Part shown: in pieces, positions 7,538-16,111 of the stretch | Position numbering within the stretch: position 1 is the first letter of the stretch | Layout: each line of letters begins with the position of its first letter | Assembly (NCBI GenBank): GCA_963828405.1 | Contig: CAWHEG010000031.1 | Coordinates: 2,480,001-2,544,000, forward strand | Source: JANMJD01 sp963828405 | Lineage (GTDB): Bacteria; Actinomycetota; Acidimicrobiia; Acidimicrobiales; Ilumatobacteraceae | Reading direction: 5' to 3' | Length of the DNA: 64,000 bases | Made by a program: the position numbers and the translations under genes | Notes under the pieces: model-generated | Database searches by the model: none | The model's input: only the letters and a program-made list of their open reading frames with translations | Told to the model about the DNA's origin: nothing

Positions 7538-9199
7538 ATGAACGATCCCGTGCGCATCTCGTTTCTCGGCGGCCTGGGAGAGATCGGCCGCAACTGCATG
7601 GTCATCGAGCAGCAGGGCAAGTTCCTCCTGATCGACTGCGGGCTGATGTTCCCCGACGCCGACATGCACGGCATCGACCTCGTGCTGCCCGACTTCGCCT
7701 ACCTGCAGGCCAACGCCGACCGCATCGTCGGCTGCGTCGCCACCCACGGCCACGAGGACCACGTCGGCGGTCTGCAGTTCGTGCTGCGCGAGCTCTCGTT
7801 CCCGATCTACGGATCGGCGGTCACCCTCGGCCTCGCCCGTAACCGCATCGAGGAGGCCGGCCTGCTCGGGAGGACCGAACTGATCGTCTGCGGGGACGGC
7901 GAACGGCGGATGATCGGCCCGTTCGACGTCGAGTTCATCCCGGTCACCCACTCCGTGCCGCACGCCCACGCCATCGCCGTGCACACCCCGCAGGGGGTGA
8001 TCCTCCACTCCGGTGACTTCAAACTCGACCTGACGCCCGTCGACGGCCGGCGGACCGACCTGGCCCGGCTGGGCGAGATCGCCAAGACCCAGGGCATCCG
8101 GTTGTTGCTGGCCGACTCGACCAACGCCGAGGAAGCGGGGTACTCGCCGAGCGAGACCTCGGTCGGATCGGTGATCCAGGCGATCTTCGCCCGCCAACGC
8201 GACCGGCGGATCATCACGGCCAGCTTTGCCAGCCACATCCACCGGATCCAGCAGATCGCCGAGGCGGCGATCGGCGAGGGCCGGTTCATCGCCACGCTGG
8301 GGTTGTCGATCAAGAAGAACGTGCGCATGGCCCGCGACCTGGGCCTGCTGACCATCCCCGAGTCGTCGTTGATCGACATCGAGAACATCGACAAGTACCC
8401 GCCGGGCAAGGTGTGCATCATCTCCACCGGCTCCCAGGGCGAGCCGATGTCGGCCCTGTCGCTGCTCGCCAGGGGCGACAACCGCTGGCTCAAGGTCGGC
8501 GACACCGACACCGTCATCCTGTCGAGCCACGCCATCCCCGGCAACGAGACCAACGTCAACCGGGTGATCGACGGCCTCTTGCGCGCCGGTGCCCAGGTGG
8601 TCCACTCGGGCATCGCCGACGTGCACGCCACTGGCCACGCCCAGGCCGACGAGCTCAAGACCTATCACTCGATCGTCCAGCCCGAGTGGTTCGTGCCGGT
8701 CCACGGCGAGTACCGCCACATGTTCGCCCATGCCCGGATCGCCGAGACGATGGGGATGTCCCCCGACCGTGTGCTGCAGTGCGAAGACGGCGATCAGCTC
8801 ACCCTGTCCGACGACGGGCTCGACAAGTCCGGGCGGGTGCCCGCCGGCTACCTGTACGTCGACGGGATCATCGGCGACGTCGGCCAGGGCGTGCTGCGCG
8901 ACCGCAAGCTCCTCGCCGAGGAGGGGGTCGTGGTGGTCGTGGTGACCGTCGACATCGGGACGGGCAAGGTCCTGGTCGGGCCCGAGATCATCACCCGGGG
9001 CTGGGTGTACGCCCCCGAGGCCGAGGACCTGCTCGACGAGGCCTGCGACCGGGTGGCCGAAGCGGTCGAGAAGGCGCTGGCCCAAGGTGTGCGCGATGTC
9101 GACGCCCTCGAGAAGGACGTGCGCAAGGCCGCCGCCAAGTTCGTCAGCGAGCGCACCAAGCGCCGTCCGATGATCGTCCCAGTGGTGATGGAGGCCTGA
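7538..9199 (+). CDS. rnj: Ribonuclease J
   Basis: The 553-residue protein is a metallo-beta-lactamase/beta-CASP nuclease of mRNA decay and rRNA maturation. The metal motif HGHEDH is at 70-75. Further metal ligands are in THSVPHAHA, GDFKLD and the beta-CASP segment SSHAIPGNE, and the C-terminal domain is present, ending PMIVPVVMEA. The length is normal. ATG 7538 lies 9 bases after TAATGT, so the leader is very short. Confidence 0.95.
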   Translation: MNDPVRISFLGGLGEIGRNCMVIEQQGKFLLIDCGLMFPDADMHGIDLVLPDFAYLQANADRIVGCVATHGHEDHVGGLQFVLRELSFPIYGSAVTLGLARNRIEEAGLLGRTELIVCGDGERRMIGPFDVEFIPVTHSVPHAHAIAVHTPQGVILHSGDFKLDLTPVDGRRTDLARLGEIAKTQGIRLLLADSTNAEEAGYSPSETSVGSVIQAIFARQRDRRIITASFASHIHRIQQIAEAAIGEGRFIATLGLSIKKNVRMARDLGLLTIPESSLIDIENIDKYPPGKVCIISTGSQGEPMSALSLLARGDNRWLKVGDTDTVILSSHAIPGNETNVNRVIDGLLRAGAQVVHSGIADVHATGHAQADELKTYHSIVQPEWFVPVHGEYRHMFAHARIAETMGMSPDRVLQCEDGDQLTLSDDGLDKSGRVPAGYLYVDGIIGDVGQGVLRDRKLLAEEGVVVVVVTVDIGTGKVLVGPEIITRGWVYAPEAEDLLDEACDRVAEAVEKALAQGVRDVDALEKDVRKAAAKFVSERTKRRPMIVPVVMEA

Positions 9200-9313
9200 T
9201 TCGGCGGGCAGGGCCGATCGATGGTGACGCCTCGGTCACGTTGCGCGGGAGATCTGAGCCCCTAGCCTCGTGGCCGTGCGATCGAATGTTGATCGCCGTG
9301 AAAGGAGCCCGTG

Positions 9314-9733
9314 ATGGGACTCATGGACATGCTCGGCGGACTGATGGGCAAGAAGGCCCCCAAGTCGGGCAACCCGTTGATGGATGCGCTGTTGCCGATG
9401 CTGCTCAAGGGCGGCGCCCTCGGTGGTCTGGCCGGCTTGCTCGGCAAGTTCGCCAAGGCCGGGCTGGGGGGCAAGGCCGACAGCTGGGTCGGCACCGGCC
9501 CCAACGAGGACCTGCACCCCGACGAGGTCGAGTCGGCGCTCGGCGGCGACGTGCTCGGCCAGTTGGCCGGCAAGGCCGGGGTCTCGACCGACGCGGCCAA
9601 GGGAGGGCTCGCCAAGATGCTCCCCAACCTCGTCGACCAACTGACCCCGGCCGGATCGGTGCCGTCGGGGGGGCTCGGCAAGCTGGTCAAGGGCCTCGAT
9701 TTCGGCAAGGTCCTCGGCCGACAGGGCGGGTGA
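9314..9733 (+). CDS. YidB-like DUF937 protein
   Basis: The 139-residue protein is rich in Gly, Leu and Lys, with a DUF937/YidB core (LHPDEVESALGGDVLGQLAGKAGVS). The first 50 residues are mostly small and hydrophobic and contain repeated GLMG and GLLG turns. The role of the family is unknown. ATG 9314 has AAAGGAG upstream at the right distance; the GTG at 9311 just before it is also possible. The stop overlaps the GTG of the next gene (GTGA). Confidence 0.7.
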   Translation: MGLMDMLGGLMGKKAPKSGNPLMDALLPMLLKGGALGGLAGLLGKFAKAGLGGKADSWVGTGPNEDLHPDEVESALGGDVLGQLAGKAGVSTDAAKGGLAKMLPNLVDQLTPAGSVPSGGLGKLVKGLDFGKVLGRQGG

Positions 9734-10242
9734 TCGCCCGACGGGCTGTCGCGGCGATCATCGCCGCGACAGCCTGTCTCGGGTGCTCGGGCAGTGACCG
9801 GGCGCCCCGCACGCGGCTGCGTCTCGACGATGTCGCTCCGGCCGTGGCGGCCGTCGAGCAGGCACGAGGAGGCTCGCCGCGGTACACCGAGATCAACGTC
9901 GGTCCCGACCTGGTGAACCTGTTCGTCGTCGTCGACGACCTCACCGAACTGGCCTTCGTCTACCGTAGTGGCCGGCTGGAGGCGCCCGACCGGGCCACAC
10001 CCCGCGTTGCGGGTTCCGTGCCCTTCGCCGTCGACGGAGTCGACCTCGAGGCGATCGCCTCGATCGACGAAACCCTCGGCCGCGAACTGCCCGACAGCGC
10101 CCTCACCCGTCTCGGGCTGCTCGACGCGCCGCCATCAGGGCTCGCCTGGCGGGCCCTGATGGCCAGCGCCAAGGGCGGCACGTTCGAGGTGGTCGTCGGG
10201 CTCGACGGCTCGATCGTGGGAGCGGCGGTGGACGATGGTTGA
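9730..10242 (+). CDS. Putative lipoprotein of unknown function
   Basis: The 170-residue product begins with a short basic N-terminus, a hydrophobic stretch AVAAIIAATA and Cys residues in ACLGCSG that could be the lipidation site, so it is probably exported and anchored. The remainder resembles no family I can name. GTG 9730 overlaps the stop of the YidB-like gene by 4 bases, so the two are coupled. The signal-peptide codons contain a 15-bp palindrome, listed separately. Confidence 0.6.
   Translation: MIARRAVAAIIAATACLGCSGSDRAPRTRLRLDDVAPAVAAVEQARGGSPRYTEINVGPDLVNLFVVVDDLTELAFVYRSGRLEAPDRATPRVAGSVPFAVDGVDLEAIASIDETLGRELPDSALTRLGLLDAPPSGLAWRALMASAKGGTFEVVVGLDGSIVGAAVDDG
9744..9774. repeat. 15-bp perfect palindrome inside a signal-peptide coding region
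   Basis: GGCTGTCGCGGCGAT (9744-9758) is followed after a single C by its exact reverse complement (9760-9774). In RNA this gives a 14-bp hairpin with a 3-base loop, beginning 14 bases inside the lipoprotein gene and 11 bases after the stop of the YidB-like gene. Confidence 0.8.
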
Positions 10243-10295
10243 CGGCCTGAGCGGGTACCCGGCCAAGAGTCCCGAACGCTCGCGCGCCCAGTTGG

Positions 10296-10301
10296 TACCC
10301 T
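10296..10301 (+). promoter_or_regulatory. -10 box of a leaderless ftsK promoter
   Basis: TACCCT ends 6 bases before the ftsK ATG at 10308. No convincing -35 box is seen. Confidence 0.45.
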
Positions 10302-10307
10302 GAGGGC

Positions 10308-12788
10308 ATGGCCCAACGGGCGTCCGACCGACGATCAGCGCGCTCCGGGGGCGCGAAGCCCCCTTCGAACCCGTCCGAGCGGGTGTTCGGCGCCACGCGC
10401 CCCGGCAAGAACCCGCAACGCCCGCCGGCCAGGTCGGGCGGTCCGGCGCGGTCCGCTCCGTCCCGAGCGACCAGCGCCTCACGCCCCCGTCGCTCCGCCT
10501 CGCGGCCGGCCTCCGTCGTCGCCCGCGAGGTCGTGGCCGGTCACGAGAGCGACCTGATCGGGATCGTGCTCGTGGCCACCGGCCTGCTCACGGCCCTGGC
10601 CGTGTGGTTCCGGCTCGCCGGACCCGTGGGCCGGGGGGTCAGTGACCTGTTCGGGTGGTTGTTCGGTATCGGGCGCTACCTTGCCCCGGTCGCCCTGGCC
10701 CTGATCGGTGGCGCCCTGATCCGCAAACAGCGCTTCGAGCAGCGGATGCGTGTCGTGGTTGCCACGTCGGTGCTCGCGCTCGCCACCCTCGGGCTGGCCC
10801 ACCTCGCCAAGGGCCCCGACCACCTCGTCACCTCCCTCGACGAGCTGAACGACGGCGGGGGCTGGTTGGGCGCGCTGATCGGCGTCCCGCTCGAGCGGGC
10901 CTTGGCGACGGCGGGCGCGACGGTGCTGCTGCTCGCCCTGTTCGCCGGGTCGTTGCTCCTGCTCACCCGGACCTCGGTGCGCACCGCCGCCCGTCTCGTC
11001 GGCCGGGGCGCCGGAGGCGTGGCCCGCCCTCTGGGCCGGGCCGCCCGCAAGGCGTTCGGCGAGGTCTCGACCCTGTCGAGCGAACGCGACCCGACCCCCT
11101 CCCGCCCCCGGATCTACGACGCCGCGCTCGACGATCCGCCCCGGCCGCCGTCGGCACCCGACGAGTCGCCCGCTGCGACGGCGGGCCGGGCGAGACGGGC
11201 CGGCAGGTCGCTGCCGCCCCCCACGCTCGCCGACGCCATGCCCGGCGGCCAGGGCGAGCTCGCCCTCGGGCCGGGGGCCCGGCCCGGGATCTGGCGGCTG
11301 CCGTCGTTGTCCCTGCTCGGACGCAGCGTCAACCAGACCGTCGACCGCGCCGAGGTGCAGGCGAGGGGCGCCAAGTTGCAGGGCGCGCTCAAGGCGCACG
11401 GCGTCGACGTCGAGATGGTCGGCATGACGGTCGGTCCGACCGTCACCCGCTACGAGCTCGAACTGCAGAAGGGCGACGACGGCCGCATCGCCAAGGTGGC
11501 GGCGATCACCAGCCTGCAACGCGACATCGCCTATGCGACGGCGGCGACCGATGTGCGGATCCTGGCGCCGATCCCGGGGCGTTCGGCGATCGGCGTCGAA
11601 GTGCCCAACCACACCCGCCAACTCGTCGCCCTCGGCGACCTGATGGCATCGGCCGAGGCCAAGGCGCTCACCCACCCCCTCGAGGTGGCCGTCGGCAAGG
11701 ACATCGCCGGCCGCTCGGTGTTCCTCAACCTGTCGACGACGCCGCACCTGCTCATCGCCGGCGCCACCGGAGCCGGCAAGTCGAGCGGGATCAACTGCAT
11801 CATCACCTCGCTGCTGATGCGCACCACCCCCGACCAGGTGCGGCTGATCCTCATCGACCCCAAGCAGGTCGAGATGGGGCAGTACAACAGGCTGCCGCAC
11901 CTGCTCACCCAGCCCGTCACCAACCCGAAGAAGGCGGCCAACGCGCTCGGCTGGGCGGTGCGCGAGATGGAGCGCCGGTACGACCTGCTGTACGAGGTCG
12001 GCTTCCGCGACATCACCGGCTACAACGCGGCCTTCGACCGTGGCGAGCTGGTCACCGAGCCGGCCGCCGAGACGGACTTCGAACGGCTCCCCTACATCGT
12101 CGTGGTGGTCGACGAGCTCAACGACCTGATGATGGTCGCGGCCCGTGACGTCGAGGAGTCGATCACCCGGATCGCCCAGAAGGCGCGTGCCGTCGGCATC
12201 CACCTGATCGTCGCCACGCAGCGGCCGAGCGTCAACGTGATCACCGGCGTGATCAAGGCCAACATCCCGGCGAGGATGGCGTTCGCCGTCTCCAGCCTCA
12301 CCGACTCGCGGGTGATCCTCGATCAGCCGGGCGCCGAGAAGCTGGTCGGCCGCGGTGACATGCTCCTCCTGCCGGGCAACTCCTCGGTCGCCCAGCGGAT
12401 CCAGGGCTCCTTCGTCGGCGAGGAGGAGGTGCGCAAGATCGTCGCCTTCTGGCGGCGTCAGGCGCCCGAGGTGAACTACGTCACCAACATCGAGGGTGAC
12501 GACGCGGTCGGCACCTCCGGCTCGGGCTCGCCGTCCTACGGCGGGGACGACGACGACGACGAGGTGCTCGTTCGCCAGGCGATGGAGCTCGTCGTGCGCT
12601 CGCAGCTCGGCTCCACCTCGATGCTGCAGCGCAAGCTGAAGGTCGGCTTCGCCCGCGCCGGGCGGATCATGGACCTGCTCGAACAGCGCGGCGTCGTCGG
12701 TCCGTCCGAGGGATCGAAGGCCCGAGCCGTGATGATGACCGTCGAGGAGCTCGAACTGATCGAGGCCGAGAGCCGCGACCCCCGCTGA
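10308..12788 (+). CDS. ftsK: DNA translocase FtsK/SpoIIIE
   Basis: The 826-residue protein pumps chromosomal DNA through the division septum. It has a basic, low-complexity N-terminus, about four membrane segments between residues 80 and 220, a linker rich in Pro and Arg, the ATPase domain with Walker A GATGAGKSS at 485-493 and a Walker B region (IVVVVDELNDLMM), and a C-terminal gamma domain of winged-helix type (SMLQRKLKVGFARAGRIMDLLE) that reads KOPS-like sites. Domain order and length are normal for an actinobacterial FtsK. The short OmpA-like gene follows at once. Confidence 0.95.
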   Translation: MAQRASDRRSARSGGAKPPSNPSERVFGATRPGKNPQRPPARSGGPARSAPSRATSASRPRRSASRPASVVAREVVAGHESDLIGIVLVATGLLTALAVWFRLAGPVGRGVSDLFGWLFGIGRYLAPVALALIGGALIRKQRFEQRMRVVVATSVLALATLGLAHLAKGPDHLVTSLDELNDGGGWLGALIGVPLERALATAGATVLLLALFAGSLLLLTRTSVRTAARLVGRGAGGVARPLGRAARKAFGEVSTLSSERDPTPSRPRIYDAALDDPPRPPSAPDESPAATAGRARRAGRSLPPPTLADAMPGGQGELALGPGARPGIWRLPSLSLLGRSVNQTVDRAEVQARGAKLQGALKAHGVDVEMVGMTVGPTVTRYELELQKGDDGRIAKVAAITSLQRDIAYATAATDVRILAPIPGRSAIGVEVPNHTRQLVALGDLMASAEAKALTHPLEVAVGKDIAGRSVFLNLSTTPHLLIAGATGAGKSSGINCIITSLLMRTTPDQVRLILIDPKQVEMGQYNRLPHLLTQPVTNPKKAANALGWAVREMERRYDLLYEVGFRDITGYNAAFDRGELVTEPAAETDFERLPYIVVVVDELNDLMMVAARDVEESITRIAQKARAVGIHLIVATQRPSVNVITGVIKANIPARMAFAVSSLTDSRVILDQPGAEKLVGRGDMLLLPGNSSVAQRIQGSFVGEEEVRKIVAFWRRQAPEVNYVTNIEGDDAVGTSGSGSPSYGGDDDDDEVLVRQAMELVVRSQLGSTSMLQRKLKVGFARAGRIMDLLEQRGVVGPSEGSKARAVMMTVEELELIEAESRDPR

Positions 12789-12820
12789 GCCGTGCGGCGC
12801 TACTGTCACGCCGTGCCCCG

Positions 12821-13696
12821 ATGGTGTCGTCGATGAACAGCGAGCCGCGTCCGAGGCCCCGTGTCGCGGTGATCGCCGCGGGAGTCGTCGTGGCCGGTTC
12901 GCTGGCCGCCGTCGGCATCTGGTCGTGGAACTCCGCCCGGGGCTCGACGGCCGTCGACCGGCCGGTCTCCTTCGAGACCGTCGTGCTCCAGGCTCCCGTG
13001 ACCCCGCCGCCGGGCGTCGCCGTGGCGACGACGGCCCCGCCCGCGCCGCCGGCGACAGCGGAGCCGACGACGGCCGAAACGGCGACATCCGCGGCGGGCG
13101 ATGCGGCGGCGTCCGGCACGGAGGTGACACCGGACGGGGCGCCTCCCGGCGAGGTCCCGTCGGTCACCGCGTCGACGCCGGGCGGACCGGCCGCCGCCTA
13201 CTCGGTGATCGAGAACGCGACGATCTACCTACGCGGCGCCGTGCCCGACCAGGACACGGCGCAGCGGGTGGCCGATGATCTGGCCTTCCGCAGGGGCGGC
13301 GAGGTGGTCAACCAGCTCGAGATCGACCCCGAGGCGCCCGAGCCGGGGGCGATCCCGCTGTACGTGCCCGCCGCCGGACTCTTCGCCGAGGATCGAGCGG
13401 AGCTGCTCGAGGGGATCGGGCCGACGCTCGACATCGTCGGCACGCTGCTGCTGCGCAGCGACGGCACGAAGCTGGTGATCCGCGGGCACACCGACGACCG
13501 GGGGAGCGAGGCGTACAACTTCGCCCTGTCCCAGCAGCGGATCGCCGCCGTGTTCGCCTACCTCGTGCGGGCCGGCGTCGACCCGCTGAGGCTCGAAGCC
13601 GATCCGCGCGGCGAGGTCGAGCCGATCGCCGACAACGCGACGGCGGACGGTCGGGCCCGCAACCGCCGTGTCGAACTCGTGCTGGTCCCGGCATGA
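12821..13696 (+). CDS. OmpA-family cell-envelope protein
   Basis: The 291-residue product has one N-terminal membrane anchor (VAVIAAGVVVAGSLAAVGIW), a Pro/Thr/Ala-rich linker to about residue 130, a BON-like segment, and a C-terminal OmpA peptidoglycan-binding domain with the pattern GHTDDRGSEAYNFALSQQRIAAVFAYL and a closing GRARNRRVEL. It probably ties the membrane to peptidoglycan. TACTGT at 12801-12806 would start a transcript near 12813. The start could be ATG 12821 or 12833; the second gives MNSEPRPRP directly before the anchor. Confidence 0.75.
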   Translation: MVSSMNSEPRPRPRVAVIAAGVVVAGSLAAVGIWSWNSARGSTAVDRPVSFETVVLQAPVTPPPGVAVATTAPPAPPATAEPTTAETATSAAGDAAASGTEVTPDGAPPGEVPSVTASTPGGPAAAYSVIENATIYLRGAVPDQDTAQRVADDLAFRRGGEVVNQLEIDPEAPEPGAIPLYVPAAGLFAEDRAELLEGIGPTLDIVGTLLLRSDGTKLVIRGHTDDRGSEAYNFALSQQRIAAVFAYLVRAGVDPLRLEADPRGEVEPIADNATADGRARNRRVELVLVPA

Positions 13697-13730
13697 CCGG
13701 GGCCCGGCGACGCCGGCACCCGTTCGCGTC

Positions 13731-15083
13731 ATGACCCCGGCACCGTGGTCGCGCCGGGCGATCCTCAAGGCCGCCGGCACCCTCGCCGCAGGCGGATCGG
13801 GCCTGTGGCTCGCCGGCTGCGGTGGCGCGTCGCCGGGGTCGAGTGCGACCACGCTCCCGAATGGCGACACGACGCCGACCGGCGATCCGGCGACCGGGCC
13901 GGCGACCGACCCGACGACGGACCCGACGACCGGTGTGGAGCCGCTCACGCCGAGTGGGTCTCCGGGCTCGCCGGCGCCGTCGGGCGCCGCTGCGGTGGAC
14001 TATGCCCGGTCGGACCATCCGGTGACCCTGCCGTCCAACGGGCTCGAACCGGTCGGCACGGGCTCGCCGGCCGAGGCCGGCCCGCTGCGCCTCTACATCT
14101 ATCCCGACTACGTGAGCCCCGAGGTGGTCGCCGCCTTCGAGGCGGCGGCCGGGGTGACCGTCGAGATCACCACCTTCGACGAGGTCGCCGAGGCCGAGGC
14201 CACGCTGCGCGACGGCGCGTCGACGTTCGACCTGGTCGTCGGCCTCCCGTCGGTGGTGATCACCAACCTGGTCGTCGGGGCCGCCGTGCAACCGCTCAAC
14301 GGCGAGCTGATCCCCAATGCCGGCAACGTGTTGGACGGGCTGCGCAGCCCGTACTACGACGTCGGGGCCCGGTACTCGATGCCGTACAGCGTGTACACCA
14401 CCGGGATCACCTACCGGCGCGATGTCGTCGGCGAGAGCCTGTTCAACCGCGACGACGCCTGGCCGTTGTTGTGGGACCCGGCCTACGCCGGGCGGATCGG
14501 GATGCTGCCCGACGTGCGCGACGGCCTCGCGCTCGGTCTGCTGGTCAACGGCGTCACCGATCTCGACACCGCCGACCCCGTCTCGATCGATGCCGCGGCA
14601 GGTGTGCTCGAGACCCTCGTCCGCACGATGCAGCCGGTCTTCGACATCTACTCCTACGAGAACATCCCCGGCGGCCGGACGCTGATGCAACAGGCCTGGT
14701 CGGGTGACGCCGGCACGGCGCGCAACTACCTCCAGCCCGGCCAGAGCATCGAGATCATCGGTTACTGGCACCCGACGCGGGCACCGATCTCCAACGATCT
14801 GTTCATGATCCCGGCCCGCGCCCGCAACCCGGTGCTCGCCCACCAGTTCGTCGACTTCCTGCTCGAGCCGCAGAACGCCGCCCGGAACTTCGACTTCGTC
14901 GGCTACCAACCGGCGGTGACCAACCCGTCGGCCTACGATCTGACGACGAGCGGCGCCGTCGCCGAGCACCTGCTCGGCTCGCTGGTCTACGACGCCGATG
15001 TGGCGATCGGCTACCGCATCGACCCGATCGCCCCCGACGTGCAGGCGCTGTGGGAGGTGGCCTGGGCCCGCGTGGCCGGCTGA
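13731..15083 (+). CDS. ABC transporter substrate-binding lipoprotein, polyamine type
   Basis: The 450-residue protein has a twin-arginine signal (SRRAILKAAG) and a lipobox LAGC, followed by a Thr/Pro/Gly-rich linker and a PotD/extracellular solute-binding domain that begins LRLYIYPDYVSPEVV. It would bind a polyamine-like solute outside the membrane after folded export. No permease or ATPase gene is adjacent, so it is an orphan in this window. ATG 13731 is placed just before the twin-arginine signal; upstream sequence overlaps the OmpA-like gene. Confidence 0.75.
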   Translation: MTPAPWSRRAILKAAGTLAAGGSGLWLAGCGGASPGSSATTLPNGDTTPTGDPATGPATDPTTDPTTGVEPLTPSGSPGSPAPSGAAAVDYARSDHPVTLPSNGLEPVGTGSPAEAGPLRLYIYPDYVSPEVVAAFEAAAGVTVEITTFDEVAEAEATLRDGASTFDLVVGLPSVVITNLVVGAAVQPLNGELIPNAGNVLDGLRSPYYDVGARYSMPYSVYTTGITYRRDVVGESLFNRDDAWPLLWDPAYAGRIGMLPDVRDGLALGLLVNGVTDLDTADPVSIDAAAGVLETLVRTMQPVFDIYSYENIPGGRTLMQQAWSGDAGTARNYLQPGQSIEIIGYWHPTRAPISNDLFMIPARARNPVLAHQFVDFLLEPQNAARNFDFVGYQPAVTNPSAYDLTTSGAVAEHLLGSLVYDADVAIGYRIDPIAPDVQALWEVAWARVAG

Positions 15084-15099
15084 GCCGGGGCTCACCTGG

Positions 15100-16071
15100 C
15101 TAGGGCGCGAGGGCGAGCTTGCCCGTGACCCGGCGCTCGGTGAGCATCGAGATCGCCTCGGCGGCCCGGTCGAGTGGGAGGACCGTCGGTTCGACGGGGT
15201 GGAGCCGGCCGTCGGCGATGGCGGCGTACACCTCGCTGACGATCTCGTCGTTGCGGGCCTGATTGGCGCCGACCCATCCACCCCAGTCGACGCCGGTGAT
15301 GTTGCGGTTCTGGAGGAGCACGAGGTTGGCGGGCAGGCGGGGGATGGTCCCCGAGGCGAAACCGACGACGAGCAGCTGGCCGCCCGGGCGGACGGCGCGC
15401 AGGCCCTGCTCGGCCAGGTCGCCGCCCACCGGGTCGTAGGTCAGGTCCACGCCGCCCGCGGAGAGCTCGCGTGCCCGTTCCTTGACGTTCTCGCCGATGG
15501 TGTCGATGACGGCCTGCGCCCCGAGCGCCAGGGCGGCGTCGCGTTTGGCGGCGCTCGACGCCCCGGCGATCACCCGCAGGCCCAGCGCCCGCCCGACGTC
15601 GACGGCCGCCAACCCGACCCCACTGCCCGCGCCGAGCACCAGGAGCCATTGCCCGGCCCGGGCCCGGGCGCGCTCGACGAGGGCGAACCACGCCGTCATG
15701 TAGCTCTGGAAGAAGGTGGCCACCTGGCCGTCACCGAGCGACGGTGGGGCGGTCCGCGCCTGGGTTTGGCGGATGACGACCTCGTCGGCCATCGCCCCGG
15801 CCCCGCACGTCACCAGGACGCGGTCGCCGACGTGATGGCTCGACACCCCGGCGCCGATCTCGACGACGACGCCGCACGCCTCGCCCCCGGGGACGAACGG
15901 GAGCGGCGGTTTCACCTGGTAGAGCCCCTGGACGAGCAGGGAGTCGACGAAGTTGACACCGGCCGCCCTGATCTCCACGCGGACCTGGCCGGGGCCGCAG
16001 GGCTCCGGGTCGCGTTGCTCGACCCGGAGCTGATCGATCGGACCGAACGAGTGGCAGACCACGGCGCGCAT
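15100..16071 (-). CDS. NADPH:quinone oxidoreductase / zinc-independent MDR family enzyme
   Basis: The 323-residue medium-chain dehydrogenase/reductase starts MRAVVCHSFGPIDQLRVEQ, has the quinone-oxidoreductase segment AAGVNFVDSLLVQGLYQ, and a dinucleotide fold at LLVLGAGSGVGLAAVDVGRALG. The catalytic-zinc Cys-His pattern of alcohol dehydrogenases is absent, as usual for the QOR subgroup. Substrate is unknown. TACAGT lies 7 bases before ATG 16071 on the minus strand, so it has its own leaderless promoter although DUF445 lies just upstream. Confidence 0.85.
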   Translation of the reverse strand: MRAVVCHSFGPIDQLRVEQRDPEPCGPGQVRVEIRAAGVNFVDSLLVQGLYQVKPPLPFVPGGEACGVVVEIGAGVSSHHVGDRVLVTCGAGAMADEVVIRQTQARTAPPSLGDGQVATFFQSYMTAWFALVERARARAGQWLLVLGAGSGVGLAAVDVGRALGLRVIAGASSAAKRDAALALGAQAVIDTIGENVKERARELSAGGVDLTYDPVGGDLAEQGLRAVRPGGQLLVVGFASGTIPRLPANLVLLQNRNITGVDWGGWVGANQARNDEIVSEVYAAIADGRLHPVEPTVLPLDRAAEAISMLTERRVTGKLALAP

Positions 16072-16078
16072 CGAGGGG

Positions 16079-16084
16079 ACTGTA
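16079..16084 (-). promoter_or_regulatory. -10 box of a leaderless promoter
   Basis: On the minus strand TACAGT ends 7 bases before the ATG at 16071 of the quinone oxidoreductase gene. Confidence 0.4.
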
Positions 16085-16111
16085 CGCGCCGGCGGCCGGC
16101 GCCGGGTGCGA

